From Vibrio sp. 99-8-1 (GTDB taxonomy: Bacteria; Pseudomonadota; Gammaproteobacteria; Enterobacterales; Vibrionaceae), in NCBI RefSeq assembly GCF_013114595.1, contig NZ_VTXE01000007.1, positions 1 to 64,000 on the forward strand: 64,000 nucleotides of DNA, written 5' to 3'. Both the position numbers and the translations under genes were made by a program. How positions within the stretch are numbered: the first letter of the stretch is position 1; every line of letters starts with the position of its first letter. The notes below the pieces were generated by a model. The model made no database searches, was not told where the DNA came from, and saw only the letters and a program-made list of their open reading frames with translations. Below are positions 17,643-27,235 of this stretch, piece by piece.

Positions 17643-18689
17643 GTGACAGATCTCTTATCCCAAGACGAAATTGATGCGCTACTTCATGGTGTTGATGATG
17701 TTGATGAAGCTGAAGACGAACTAGATACGGAAGTTGAAGGTGCGGTTAACTTTGATTTCTCTTCGCAGGACCGAATTGTCCGTGGTCGGATGCCGACCCT
17801 TGAGCTTATTAATGAGCGATTTGCTCGCCATATGCGGGTAAGTTTGTTCAATCTATTACGTAAAACTGCCGAAGTGTCTATCAACGGCGTGCAGATGATG
17901 AAATTTGGCGAATACCAAAACACATTGTATGTACCAACCAGTTTAAATATGGTTCGCTTCCGTCCATTAAAGGGTACTGCCTTGATTACCATGGAGGCAC
18001 GATTAGTGTTTATCTTGGTAGAGAACTTCTTTGGTGGTGATGGTCGTTTTCATGCGCGAATAGAAGGGCGTGAGTTCACTCCAACGGAACGGCGAATTAT
18101 TCAATTATTGCTTAAAATTGTATTTGAAGATTACAAAGAAGCTTGGTCTCCGGTGATGGGGGTTGAATTTGAGTATCTCGACTCAGAAGTAAACCCAAGT
18201 ATGGCAAACATTGTGAGCCCAACAGAAGTTATCGTAGTGAGTTCATTTCATATTGAAGTTGATGGCGGCGGCGGCGATTTCCACATGGTAATGCCATACT
18301 CTATGGTAGAACCCATCCGAGAGTTGTTAGATGCCGGTGTTCAGTCTGACAAAATGGAAACGGATATTCGCTGGAGTTCGGCTTTACGTGATGAAATCAT
18401 GGATGTTCCTGTTAACTTTCGAGTGAACTTGTTAGAGCGTGATATTTCGCTACGTGACCTAATGGAGTTACAAGTTGGCGATGTTGTGCCAATCGAAATG
18501 CCAGAGCATGCAACGATGTTTGTCGAAGAGCTGCCGACCTATCGAGTAAAAATGGGTCAAGCTAGTGATAAAATTGCCGTTCAAATATCAGAAAAAATTA
18601 AGCGACCTGATGTGGTCAAAACAGATATTGCTTTTCTTGGTACCGATATAATGTCGGAAATTGGTAACGAAGAAGAAGAAAGTGAATAA
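17643..18689 (+). CDS. fliM: Flagellar motor switch protein FliM
   Basis: FliM is the C-ring protein that binds phospho-CheY and reverses rotation. The 348 residues begin with the CheY-binding peptide (DLLSQDEIDALLHGV), followed by the middle FliG-binding domain (with the GGDGRF region) and the C-terminal SpoA domain (about 265-335). The start is GTG at 17643; no in-frame ATG lies near enough to keep the CheY-binding peptide. The acidic C-terminal tail ends in EEEESE. Confidence 0.97.
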   Translation: MTDLLSQDEIDALLHGVDDVDEAEDELDTEVEGAVNFDFSSQDRIVRGRMPTLELINERFARHMRVSLFNLLRKTAEVSINGVQMMKFGEYQNTLYVPTSLNMVRFRPLKGTALITMEARLVFILVENFFGGDGRFHARIEGREFTPTERRIIQLLLKIVFEDYKEAWSPVMGVEFEYLDSEVNPSMANIVSPTEVIVVSSFHIEVDGGGGDFHMVMPYSMVEPIRELLDAGVQSDKMETDIRWSSALRDEIMDVPVNFRVNLLERDISLRDLMELQVGDVVPIEMPEHATMFVEELPTYRVKMGQASDKIAVQISEKIKRPDVVKTDIAFLGTDIMSEIGNEEEESE

Positions 18690-18710
18690 GATAAAAGTAG
18701 GTAAGTGAAG

Positions 18711-19118
18711 ATGGAACCGAGTGAAGACCAAAAATTAGCTGATGAATGGGCTGCGGCGTTAAGCGAAGATCCAGCGGCTGCGTTGATGGGTGATGATATC
18801 GAAGTTGCTCCTTTAGAAGAGCTTTCGGATGAAGCATCACCAATAACAGAAGATGAGCGTCGTAAGCTGGATACCATAATGGATATTCCAGTCACTATCT
18901 CGATGGAAGTGGGACGTTCGCAAATTAGTATTCGAAACTTACTGCAATTGAACCAAGGCTCGGTTGTTGAGTTGGATAGAGTCGCTGGTGAGTCATTAGA
19001 CGTAATGGTAAATGGTACGCTGATTGCTCATGGTGAAGTTGTTGTGGTCAACGATAAGTTTGGTATCCGTTTAACGGATGTGATTAGCCAAACTGAGCGT
19101 ATTAAGAAGCTTCGATAA
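18711..19118 (+). CDS. fliN: Flagellar motor switch protein FliN
   Basis: FliN is the lowest C-ring protein and docks FliH-FliI. I choose ATG 18711 (135 residues) over GTG 18705, because GTAGG at 18697-18701 sits 9 bp from the ATG but only 3 bp from the GTG. The acidic N-terminal half is variable; the SpoA domain (about 55-135) contains DIPVTISMEVGRSQISIRNLLQLNQGSVVELDR, typical of FliN. Confidence 0.96.
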   Translation: MEPSEDQKLADEWAAALSEDPAAALMGDDIEVAPLEELSDEASPITEDERRKLDTIMDIPVTISMEVGRSQISIRNLLQLNQGSVVELDRVAGESLDVMVNGTLIAHGEVVVVNDKFGIRLTDVISQTERIKKLR

Positions 19119-19122
19119 CCGT

Positions 19123-19515
19123 ATGAAGATTAATGTCAACGTATTCAGCTTACTTTTTCTTTCATTTCCTGCACTTGCTGCGGGTGCTCCAGAGCTGGAT
19201 TTGTTAACAACGTTGGGTTCGTTACTGTTTGTTATTGCGCTCATTTTTGCTATGGCATGGTTACTAAAGCGTATGCGATTACCCGCGATGGGAAACCAGA
19301 AAGGTCTTTCAGTCATTCGTCAAGTTGCCGTCGGGACCAAAGAGCGAATTGTGGTTGTTCAGGCAGGAGAGGAACAGTTTTTGGTCGGGATCACACCCCA
19401 ATCCATTAACCTTATTTCACGGTTGGATAAACCATTAGAGCAAGATCAGTTAACATCATCTAATCAGTTTGCCACTCAATTTAGTCAAATATTGAAGAAA
19501 AATGCTAAAGAATAA
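19123..19515 (+). CDS. fliO: Flagellar export protein FliO
   Basis: FliO is a small membrane protein that helps assemble the FliP ring of the export gate. The 130 residues have a signal-like N-terminus, one membrane segment at about 25-46 ([23 protein letters not shown]) and a cytoplasmic FliO domain ([29 protein letters not shown]). It starts 4 bp after fliN without a clear ribosome site, so coupling is likely. It overlaps fliP by 14 bp. Confidence 0.92.
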   Translation: MKINVNVFSLLFLSFPALAAGAPELDLLTTLGSLLFVIALIFAMAWLLKRMRLPAMGNQKGLSVIRQVAVGTKERIVVVQAGEEQFLVGITPQSINLISRLDKPLEQDQLTSSNQFATQFSQILKKNAKE

Positions 19516-20374
19516 CGCCTTCGCTGCCTTTATGGCAGCGTTTGTATTTATGCTGTTTACTCCAATTTCTGTTGCTCAGGAAGAACTTGAGACGCCTATA
19601 CCCGCCACTGCCGTAGGTGCTGAGCAGATAACGGTGACAGCAATGGAGAAAGAGCAGGGGGCTGCAAGGTCTATTGGATTAGGAAGTTCATCTGGCGGTG
19701 CAGGCATTCCTGCTTTGACCATGAAGACCAATCCTGATGGTAGCGAAGATTACTCGGTAAACTTACAGATTTTGGCTTTGATGACCATGCTGGGCTTTTT
19801 GCCTGCCATGGTTATTTTAATGACGTCGTTTACCCGTATTGTGGTGGTGATGTCGATACTGCGACAAGCAATGGGTTTGCAACAGACGCCATCAAATCAG
19901 GTGATTGTTGGTATTGCTATTTTTCTCACCTTTTTCATTATGTCTCCGGTGATAGATAGAGTGAACCAAACTGCCGTTCAACCTTACCTCAATGAACAAA
20001 TCAGTGCCCGACAAGCATTTGATTTGGCGCAAGATCCGATGAAATCTTTTATGCTGAAACAGACTCGGGTAAAAGATTTAGAGACCTTTGTGAATATATC
20101 GGGTTCTCTGGCGCAAAACCCTGAAGATGTTTCTATGAGTGTGCTTATTCCGGCTTTCATTACTTCTGAGCTAAAAACGGCATTCCAAATCGGCTTTATG
20201 CTGTTTTTGCCTTTCTTGATTATCGATCTGGTTGTGGCGTCGATATTGATGGCAATGGGTATGATGATGCTATCGCCTATGATCGTATCATTGCCATTTA
20301 AACTTATGCTGTTCGTGCTTGTAGATGGTTGGAACTTAATTTTGTCCACCTTGGCTGGCAGTTTTGCGTTGTAG
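19502..20374 (+). CDS. fliP: Flagellar export gate protein FliP
   Basis: FliP makes the pentameric core of the export channel in the MS ring. The 290 residues include a signal peptide (about 1-25, ending SVAQ), a periplasmic stretch, and the conserved membrane core: [39 protein letters not shown]-type segments and the C-terminal LVLVDGWNL region. The start lies 14 bp inside fliO. Confidence 0.97.
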   Translation: MLKNNAFAAFMAAFVFMLFTPISVAQEELETPIPATAVGAEQITVTAMEKEQGAARSIGLGSSSGGAGIPALTMKTNPDGSEDYSVNLQILALMTMLGFLPAMVILMTSFTRIVVVMSILRQAMGLQQTPSNQVIVGIAIFLTFFIMSPVIDRVNQTAVQPYLNEQISARQAFDLAQDPMKSFMLKQTRVKDLETFVNISGSLAQNPEDVSMSVLIPAFITSELKTAFQIGFMLFLPFLIIDLVVASILMAMGMMMLSPMIVSLPFKLMLFVLVDGWNLILSTLAGSFAL

Positions 20375-20386
20375 CGGAGAAGGATA

Positions 20387-20656
20387 ATGACACCTGAAGT
20401 CTTTGTAGAAATCTTTCGAAGTGCACTGTGGATAGTGTTGCTCTTGGTATGCGCAATTATTATTCCAAGCTTAATGATTGGTTTAGTGGTAGCGATATTT
20501 CAGGCCGCAACCTCGATTAATGAGCAGACATTAAGTTTTCTTCCGCGATTAATTGTAACCTTATTGGCGCTAATGTTTGGTGCTCACTGGATGACACAAA
20601 CATTAATGGAATTCTTCTTTGAGATGGTAGAACGCTTACCTCAAGTGCTCTATTAA
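20387..20656 (+). CDS. fliQ: Flagellar export gate protein FliQ
   Basis: FliQ lines the outside of the FliP/FliR export core and closes the gate. It has 89 residues, the standard length, with two membrane hairpins and the conserved QAATSINEQTLSFLPR motif between them. It starts 12 bp after fliP behind GGAGAAGG and is followed by fliR after 8 bp. Confidence 0.97.
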   Translation: MTPEVFVEIFRSALWIVLLLVCAIIIPSLMIGLVVAIFQAATSINEQTLSFLPRLIVTLLALMFGAHWMTQTLMEFFFEMVERLPQVLY

Positions 20657-20664
20657 GGCTTGCT

Positions 20665-21447
20665 ATGGAATATCCAACTCATATCATTCTTGACTGGATA
20701 GCCAACTACTTCTGGCCTTATACCCGTATCGCAGCGATGTTAATGGTGATGACGGTGACAGGGGCAAGATACGTCTCAACCCGAATCCGGCTTTATATGG
20801 GACTAGCAATCACGCTCGGAGTCTCTGCTGCCATTCCTGCGGTGCCACAGGGTATTGCATTACTCTCTTTTCAAGGCTTTGTGGTCACATTTGAGCAGAT
20901 CATCATTGGTGTGGCGATGGGGATGGTGACGCAGTTTATCAGCCAGACCTTCGTCATGTTGGGGCAAATACTGGGTATGCAATCCAGCTTGGGTTTCGCT
21001 TCAATGGTGGACCCTGCTAATGGTCAAAATACGCCGCTATTGGGTCAGTTATTTCTATTTTTAGCGACCATGTTTTTCTTGGCCACCAATGGCCATTTGC
21101 AGCTTATCCAGTTTGTGGTAATTAGCTTTAAAACCTTACCCATTGGCAGTGGAGCGCTGACGAATGTGGACTATCGCGAGATGGCTCTGTGGATGTCGAC
21201 TATGTTTAAGACGGCATTGAGTATGTCTCTATCGGGTATTATTGCGCTGCTGACGATAAACCTCTCGTTTGGTGTAATGACTCGTGCGGCTCCTCAGCTA
21301 AATATCTTCTCATTAGGTTTTGCCTTTGCGTTAGTGATCGGCTTGCTTCTATGTTGGTATTTAATGCTCGGACTGTTTAGCCACTATGATCTCTATTGGA
21401 TGCAAGGTGAACAGCAACTTTGTACATTGATTAAGATGGAGTGCTAA
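20665..21447 (+). CDS. fliR: Flagellar export gate protein FliR
   Basis: FliR is the single-copy component that completes the FliP5-FliR1 core of the export gate. The 260-residue protein has about six membrane segments, with the family signature near GMQSSLGFASMVDPANGQNTPLLGQ. flhB begins 1 bp after its stop. Confidence 0.96.
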   Translation: MEYPTHIILDWIANYFWPYTRIAAMLMVMTVTGARYVSTRIRLYMGLAITLGVSAAIPAVPQGIALLSFQGFVVTFEQIIIGVAMGMVTQFISQTFVMLGQILGMQSSLGFASMVDPANGQNTPLLGQLFLFLATMFFLATNGHLQLIQFVVISFKTLPIGSGALTNVDYREMALWMSTMFKTALSMSLSGIIALLTINLSFGVMTRAAPQLNIFSLGFAFALVIGLLLCWYLMLGLFSHYDLYWMQGEQQLCTLIKMEC

Positions 21448-21448
21448 C

Positions 21449-22579
21449 GTGGCAGAATCTGACGGTCAGGAACGTACTGAAGACGCCACGCCCAGGCGGT
21501 TGCAACAAGCGAGAGAAAAAGGGCAGATAGCACGCTCTAAGGAGCTTGCATCGGTATCTGTATTGATCGTCGGCGCACTCTCTTTAATGATGTTTGGTGA
21601 AAAACTCGCTAAGGGGCTTTTTACCATAATGGGACGATTTTTTACTCTTAGTCGAGAAGAGATTTTTGATAGCGGTAAACTGTTTGATATCGTTTCGGGT
21701 GCTCTCGTTCACTTGATACTGCCGCTTGTTTTAATACTCATTACTCTTTTTATTGCTGCTTTAGTCGGTACAACTGGTGTAGGAGGGGTAAACTTTTCTA
21801 TTGAAGCAGCAATGCCAAAACCTTCTAAAATGAACCCACTCAGTGGTCTCAAAAGAATGGTTGGTTTACAGAGTTGGGTTGAGCTGATTAAGTCTATATT
21901 GAAAGTTGCCTTGGTTGCTGGTGTGGCTTTCTATCTGATTAATGCATCAAAAGTCGATCTTTTTCAGCTTAGTTTAGATGTCTTCCCACAAAATATTTTT
22001 CATGCCTTGGAGATTCTACTTAACTTTATACTGTTAATTAGCTGTTCATTGCTGGTGGTGGTGGCGATAGATATTCCGTTTCAAATTTGGCAACACGCTG
22101 ATCAGCTAAAGATGACCAAGCAAGAAGTGAAAGATGAATATAAAGAGACGGAAGGTAAGCCGGAAGTTAAAGGGCGTATCCGTATGCTGCAAAGGGAAGC
22201 AGCTCAGCGAAGGATGATGGCAGATGTTCCAACCGCTGATGTTATTGTCACCAACCCAGAGCATTTTTCTGTCGCCTTAAGATATGACTCCCTGACCGAC
22301 AAAGCACCTGTTGTGGTGGCGAAAGGGGTAGATCATATGGCGCTTAAAATTCGAGAAGTAGCGCGAGAACACGATATCTATGTCATACCTGCTCCTCCAC
22401 TGGCCCGTGCGCTCTATCACTCCACTGAACTTGAACAGCAAATACCTGATGGCTTATTTACCGCAGTAGCTCAGGTGTTGGCTTATGTGTTTCAGCTTAA
22501 ACAGTTTAGAAAAAGCGGCGGTCAACGTCCTGTCCTTACTGAAGATAACATGCCTATCCCTCCCGATTATAAGTACTGA
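21449..22579 (+). CDS. flhB: Flagellar export switch protein FlhB (NPEH variant)
   Basis: FlhB switches export specificity from rod/hook to filament proteins after self-cleavage in its cytoplasmic domain. It has 376 residues: N-terminal AESDGQERTEDATPRR motif, four membrane segments (about 30-210), then the cytoplasmic domain. The cleavage motif, normally NPTH, reads Asn269-Pro270-Glu271-His272 here (AACCCAGAGCAT at 22253-22264). Cleavage is between Asn and Pro, and Asn, Pro and His are kept, so activity is expected, but position 271 departs from the textbook motif. The start is GTG at 21449. Confidence 0.96.
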   Translation: MAESDGQERTEDATPRRLQQAREKGQIARSKELASVSVLIVGALSLMMFGEKLAKGLFTIMGRFFTLSREEIFDSGKLFDIVSGALVHLILPLVLILITLFIAALVGTTGVGGVNFSIEAAMPKPSKMNPLSGLKRMVGLQSWVELIKSILKVALVAGVAFYLINASKVDLFQLSLDVFPQNIFHALEILLNFILLISCSLLVVVAIDIPFQIWQHADQLKMTKQEVKDEYKETEGKPEVKGRIRMLQREAAQRRMMADVPTADVIVTNPEHFSVALRYDSLTDKAPVVVAKGVDHMALKIREVAREHDIYVIPAPPLARALYHSTELEQQIPDGLFTAVAQVLAYVFQLKQFRKSGGQRPVLTEDNMPIPPDYKY

Positions 22580-22621
22580 TGGTTAAACCCTACTTGCTTG
22601 TCATTTATTTGACGAATCATA

Positions 22622-22637
22622 TGGTCTGATACTTGCA
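22622..22637 (+). promoter_or_regulatory. Sigma-54 promoter of the flhA operon
   Basis: TGGTCTGATACTTGCA has GG and GC with the correct spacing and a near-consensus CTTGCA at -12, 61 bp before flhA. It should drive flhA-flhF-flhG-fliA and perhaps the chemotaxis genes behind them. Confidence 0.82.
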
Positions 22638-22697
22638 TGTGTAGTGCAAAGTATTGATTTAACTATTTTTCGTTCAAAGATTAAGCGCTGCTAAATA

Positions 22698-24791
22698 ATG
22701 AAATTTTCTCTACCTGTTTCAAATAAATTAACATCAATATCGAGTAAGACTTTACCCGCAGTTGGTGCGCCAATATTGGTACTAGCTGCGCTTGGCATGA
22801 TCATACTGCCCATTCCACCGCTATTACTCGATCTCTCATTCACTTTTAATATCGCCTTATCCATGGTGGTATTACTGGTGACAATCTATACACGACGCCC
22901 GCTAGATTTTGCTGCTTTCCCGACCGTATTGTTGGTTGCAACACTATTACGTTTAGCGTTAAACGTGGCATCAACACGGGTGGTTTTACTGTATGGGCAT
23001 GAAGGAGGTAACGCCGCGGGTAATGTTATCGAAGCGTTTGGTAGCGTGGTTATTGGTGGTAACTATGCGGTAGGTTTAGTGGTCTTCCTGATCCTGATGA
23101 TTATCAACTTTATGGTGGTAACAAAGGGTGCGGGTCGTATTTCAGAAGTAAGTGCTCGCTTTACGTTAGATGCCTTGCCAGGTAAGCAGATGGCAATTGA
23201 CGCAGATTTAAATGCCGGTTTAATCGATCAAGAACAAGCAAGAACTCGTCGCTTTGAAGTCACAAAAGAAGCGGACTTTTATGGTTCTATGGATGGTGCT
23301 TCTAAGTTCGTTAAAGGCGATGCCATTGCCGGTATTTTAATTCTGTTTATAAACATTATTGGTGGTTTAAGCATCGGTATGGTGCAGTTTGATTTGGGTT
23401 TTCAAAATGCCATTGAAATTTATACCCTGTTAACTATTGGTGATGGTTTGGTTGCCCAAATTCCATCGCTATTACTCTCTATATCCGCTGCCATTATGGT
23501 AACCCGTCAAAATACAGATGAAGATATGGGCCAGCAGATGGTCTTTCAGATGTTTGACAACCCCAAAGCCTTGGTGATCACTTCTGCCATATTGGGCGTG
23601 ATGGGTGTTGTGCCGGGCATGCCTCATTTTGCCTTTTTGCTGTTAAGTGCAATAGCTGGTGGTGTTGCTTATTGGCAGTACAAAAAACAGAAGAAAGAAG
23701 CGGATAAGCCAGCACTGCCTAAACCACAAGATACCGAAGCGCAAAATCAAAAAGAGCTGTCATGGGACGATGTTCAGCCAGTGGATATTATTGGCTTAGA
23801 GGTAGGCTATCGTTTAATCCCTATGGTCGATAGAGATCAAGGTGGTGAACTGCTTGAAAGGGTAAAAGGGGTAAGGAAAAAACTGTCGCAAGACTTTGGT
23901 TTCTTAGTGCCAGCGGTTCATATTCGAGATAATCTTGAACTAACGCCGAATAGCTACCGAATAACGTTAATGGGGGTTGCTGTCGGTGAAGCCGAGATTA
24001 GACCCGATCAAGAGCTAGCGATCAATCCCGGTCAGGTTTATGGCATGGTCGAAGGGGAACCGACGGTTGACCCCGCGTTTGGTCTTGAAGCTATTTGGAT
24101 TGCTGAGGAGCAGCGGGAACATGCTCAAGCGCTCGGCTATACAGTGGTTGATTCCGCGACCGTATTGGCTACTCACTTAAGCCAACTTCTCACCAACAAT
24201 GCTGCTCAGTTAATTGGCCATGAAGAGGTGCAGAATTTACTAGAAATGCTTAGTCGATCTACGCCTAAGTTGGTGGAAGGCTTTGTGCCGGATCAGCTTT
24301 CATTGGGTGCTGTGGTTAAAGTGTTGCAGAACCTATTACATGAAGCGATCCCTATCCGAGATATCCGCACTATTGTACAAACCTTGTCTGAGTATGCGCC
24401 AAAGAGTCAAGAACCTGACATATTAACCGCCGCGGTTCGTATCGCCCTTAAGCGTTTAATCGTCCAAGAAATCAATGGTATAGAGCCTGAACTGCCGGTA
24501 ATTACATTAATCCCTGAGCTGGAACAAATATTGCATCAAACTATGCAGGCGTCGGGGGGCGAATCAACAGGTATTGAGCCAGGATTGGCAGAAAGGTTGC
24601 AATCATCTCTCAGTAATGCCACGCAAGAACAAGAACTTAAAGGTGAGCCTGCTGTACTGCTTACCTCTGGTGTATTAAGAACGACATTAGCGAAATTTGT
24701 TAAGAATACAATTCCAAACCTACGAGTGCTTTCCTATCAAGAGATTCCTGATGAAAAGCAGATACGAATTGTGCAAGCAGTTGGTAATTAG
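22698..24791 (+). CDS. flhA: Flagellar export gate protein FlhA
   Basis: FlhA forms the nonameric ring below the export gate and receives chaperone-substrate complexes and the proton motive force. The 697 residues have an N-terminal membrane half with about eight segments (20-330) containing the FHIPEP-type region (RFTLDALPGKQMAIDADLNAG), a linker rich in Lys/Gln at about 335-355, and the large cytoplasmic domain (about 360-690). It starts 118 bp after flhB from its own sigma-54 promoter. Confidence 0.98.
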   Translation: MKFSLPVSNKLTSISSKTLPAVGAPILVLAALGMIILPIPPLLLDLSFTFNIALSMVVLLVTIYTRRPLDFAAFPTVLLVATLLRLALNVASTRVVLLYGHEGGNAAGNVIEAFGSVVIGGNYAVGLVVFLILMIINFMVVTKGAGRISEVSARFTLDALPGKQMAIDADLNAGLIDQEQARTRRFEVTKEADFYGSMDGASKFVKGDAIAGILILFINIIGGLSIGMVQFDLGFQNAIEIYTLLTIGDGLVAQIPSLLLSISAAIMVTRQNTDEDMGQQMVFQMFDNPKALVITSAILGVMGVVPGMPHFAFLLLSAIAGGVAYWQYKKQKKEADKPALPKPQDTEAQNQKELSWDDVQPVDIIGLEVGYRLIPMVDRDQGGELLERVKGVRKKLSQDFGFLVPAVHIRDNLELTPNSYRITLMGVAVGEAEIRPDQELAINPGQVYGMVEGEPTVDPAFGLEAIWIAEEQREHAQALGYTVVDSATVLATHLSQLLTNNAAQLIGHEEVQNLLEMLSRSTPKLVEGFVPDQLSLGAVVKVLQNLLHEAIPIRDIRTIVQTLSEYAPKSQEPDILTAAVRIALKRLIVQEINGIEPELPVITLIPELEQILHQTMQASGGESTGIEPGLAERLQSSLSNATQEQELKGEPAVLLTSGVLRTTLAKFVKNTIPNLRVLSYQEIPDEKQIRIVQAVGN

Positions 24792-24822
24792 GTTTAGTAC
24801 GAATTAACCTTGGACAAGTACA

Positions 24823-26334
24823 TTGAAAATAAAACGTTTTTTTGCAAAAGACATGAGACTAGCACTTCTTCAGGTTAAGGAAGAACTGGGTGCGGAAGCG
24901 GTGATTATGTCTAACAAAAAGGTCACCGGCGGTGTCGAAATCGTTGCGGCAGTTGATGGTGATGGAAACCCTGCATCTCAGGCAAATCAGCCCTCTCCTG
25001 CGCCTCAACAGATGGCCTCTCGATACAATAACCATTCTCAATCATCGTCGATAGATGCTCAGACGGAACGTCGCTTACAAGATGATAGAGTGAGCTTGCA
25101 AGGCAGCAGCAAAGCGACAGCTTCACAAACCAAGCGATTTGCTAATATGCTTAAGCAATATAGTCAGGCAGATGAGTCGTTTGCCAATGAAGCCGATTCT
25201 CTTTCCGCACTGCTAAAAAGACAGAGCAATGGACAAGATGCTGCGACGGGCAGAAATGCACAATCAAAAGGTGCTATCTCGTCATCATTATCTGAAGAGT
25301 CAGGTTTAGCAAGATTAATTGCCGAGGATAGAGACGCAGAACGTCCAAAAGCAAAATTGGATCCGACTCGCTACGACAAAAATATCAGACAAGAACACAG
25401 TGACGCTGAAACCACTCAAGAACTCGAGTCAATGCGCGAAGAGATGATGTCTATTCGACGCTTGCTAGAGCACCAAGTGTCTGGGTTGATGTGGCAAGAG
25501 GTAGAAAGACGTGAACCACTTCGGGCTATGCTGATTAAGCGGCTTGAACGCATGGGGTTGGCGTCTGAACTTTCTGATCAACTCGCTTGCTATATCCCAG
25601 AAGACACACCGCCAGCTCAAGCTTGGAAAGCTCTGTTGGGATTGATTTCAGACCAAATCGCGGTAACCAAATCAGATATTCTGAAAAAAGGTGGTGTGGT
25701 TGCCTTGCTTGGTCCTACTGGAGTAGGAAAAACAACGACGATAGCAAAACTGGCTGCTCGAGCAGCGATGGAGTTTGGTCCAGACAATGTTGCACTGGTT
25801 ACTACCGACACATATCGCATCGGTGCGCATGAGCAGTTAGCGATTTATGGAAGAATTATGGGTTGTCCTGTAAGAATTGCTAAAGATTCTGAGGAGTTAG
25901 CCGAAGTAATATATCAACTACGTAATAGAAAGTTGGTATTAGTGGATACGGCGGGTATGGGACAACGTGATGTTAGGTTGTCCGAACAGCTCGATACGCT
26001 GATGCAAGATAGTGGGGCGGTGATCAGTAGTTATCTTGTACTTCCTGCAACGGCGCAACGACAAGTATTGCAAGAAACCATAGATCATTTTAAACGAATT
26101 CCTTTATCTGGCTGTATTTTAACCAAGATAGACGAATCCTTAAGCCTAGGTGAATTCATAAACGTGATAATTCAAAATGTACTTCCCGTTGCCTATGTGG
26201 CCAACGGACAGAGAGTACCAGAGGATATAGTGATTGCTCAGCCAAAGTATATCGTTGCTAAAGCCAACGATCTGCTAGAGAAGTCAACAGAAGATGAACC
26301 GCATTACTGGACCAGTGATGCAGAAGGACTCTAG
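24823..26334 (+). CDS. flhF: Polar flagellum positioning GTPase FlhF
   Basis: FlhF is an SRP-family GTPase that localises to the cell pole and sets where the flagellum is built; FlhG opposes it. The 503 residues begin with the conserved MKIKRFFAKDM, here from a TTG start at 24823. A variable linker (about 45-230) precedes the N domain and G domain; Walker A GPTGVGKT is at 297-304, with later motifs VTTDTYRIGAHEQL and VDTAGMGQRD. It overlaps no gene; flhG follows closely. Confidence 0.96.
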   Translation: MKIKRFFAKDMRLALLQVKEELGAEAVIMSNKKVTGGVEIVAAVDGDGNPASQANQPSPAPQQMASRYNNHSQSSSIDAQTERRLQDDRVSLQGSSKATASQTKRFANMLKQYSQADESFANEADSLSALLKRQSNGQDAATGRNAQSKGAISSSLSEESGLARLIAEDRDAERPKAKLDPTRYDKNIRQEHSDAETTQELESMREEMMSIRRLLEHQVSGLMWQEVERREPLRAMLIKRLERMGLASELSDQLACYIPEDTPPAQAWKALLGLISDQIAVTKSDILKKGGVVALLGPTGVGKTTTIAKLAARAAMEFGPDNVALVTTDTYRIGAHEQLAIYGRIMGCPVRIAKDSEELAEVIYQLRNRKLVLVDTAGMGQRDVRLSEQLDTLMQDSGAVISSYLVLPATAQRQVLQETIDHFKRIPLSGCILTKIDESLSLGEFINVIIQNVLPVAYVANGQRVPEDIVIAQPKYIVAKANDLLEKSTEDEPHYWTSDAEGL

Positions 26335-26347
26335 GCGGCAGATGACT

Positions 26348-27235
26348 ATGATGAATGACAATATGCAAGATCAAGCAAGCGGCCTGCGTCGACTTACGCA
26401 GCCAACATTGACTAAAGTTATTTCTGTCACCGGAGGTAAAGGTGGTGTAGGAAAATCAAATGTAGCACTGAGTTTAGCCATTTCTATGGCGCGTCAAGGT
26501 AAGAAAGTCATGGTACTTGATGCAGATTTAGGTTTAGCTAATGTAGATGTGATGTTAGGCCTTAGAGCAACCAGAAACTTAGGGCATGTTTTAGCCGGAG
26601 AGTGTGAGCTAAAAGATTGTATTGTGGAAGGCCCTCACGGAATTAAAATTGTACCTGCAACATCTGGTACTCAAAGTATGACGGAACTGAGTCATGCTCA
26701 GCATGCGGGATTAATACGAGCATTTGGGTCTCTAGAAGAAGAGATGGACGTGTTAATTATCGATACCGCAGCAGGTATTTCGGATATGGTTGTCAGTTTT
26801 TCCCGTGCCGCTCAAGATGTGTTGGTTGTGGTGTGTGATGAACCGACTTCGATCACTGATGCATATGCATTAATTAAGCTATTGAGTCGTGAGCATGATG
26901 TGCAACGCTTTAAAATTGTTGCAAATATGGTCAGAAGTTACCGAGAAGGCAGAGAATTGTTTGCAAAGTTGACCTTGGTCACAGAGCGATTCTTGAATGT
27001 TAGCCTTGAACTCGTAGCATGTATCCCATTAGATGATAAAGTACGTCAAGCGGTAAAGAAACAACGTATCGTCGTCGATGCTTTTCCTCGATCTCCAGCT
27101 GCTTTAGCACTGAGCTCGTTGGCGAATAAAGCATTAACTTGGCCGATTCCGAAAACTCCTAGTGGTCATTTGGAATTTTTTGTGGAAAGATTGCTGAATA
27201 AACGAGAACCCGTAGGAGAGCCGTTTGGTGAATAA
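26348..27235 (+). CDS. flhG: Flagellar number regulator FlhG (MinD-like ATPase)
   Basis: FlhG (FleN, YlxH) is a MinD-type ATPase that limits polar flagella to one, restrains FlhF and inhibits FlrA. The frame is open from 26294 inside flhF, but the family N-terminus (DQASGLRRL, the FlhF-activating peptide) and AGGCGG at 26333-26338 favour ATG 26348 (295 residues); 26342 and 26351 are alternatives. The deviant Walker A KGGVGKS is at 31-37, and VLDADLGLANVD and IIDTAAG follow. A C-terminal amphipathic helix probably mediates membrane binding. Confidence 0.94.
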   Translation: MMNDNMQDQASGLRRLTQPTLTKVISVTGGKGGVGKSNVALSLAISMARQGKKVMVLDADLGLANVDVMLGLRATRNLGHVLAGECELKDCIVEGPHGIKIVPATSGTQSMTELSHAQHAGLIRAFGSLEEEMDVLIIDTAAGISDMVVSFSRAAQDVLVVVCDEPTSITDAYALIKLLSREHDVQRFKIVANMVRSYREGRELFAKLTLVTERFLNVSLELVACIPLDDKVRQAVKKQRIVVDAFPRSPAALALSSLANKALTWPIPKTPSGHLEFFVERLLNKREPVGEPFGE

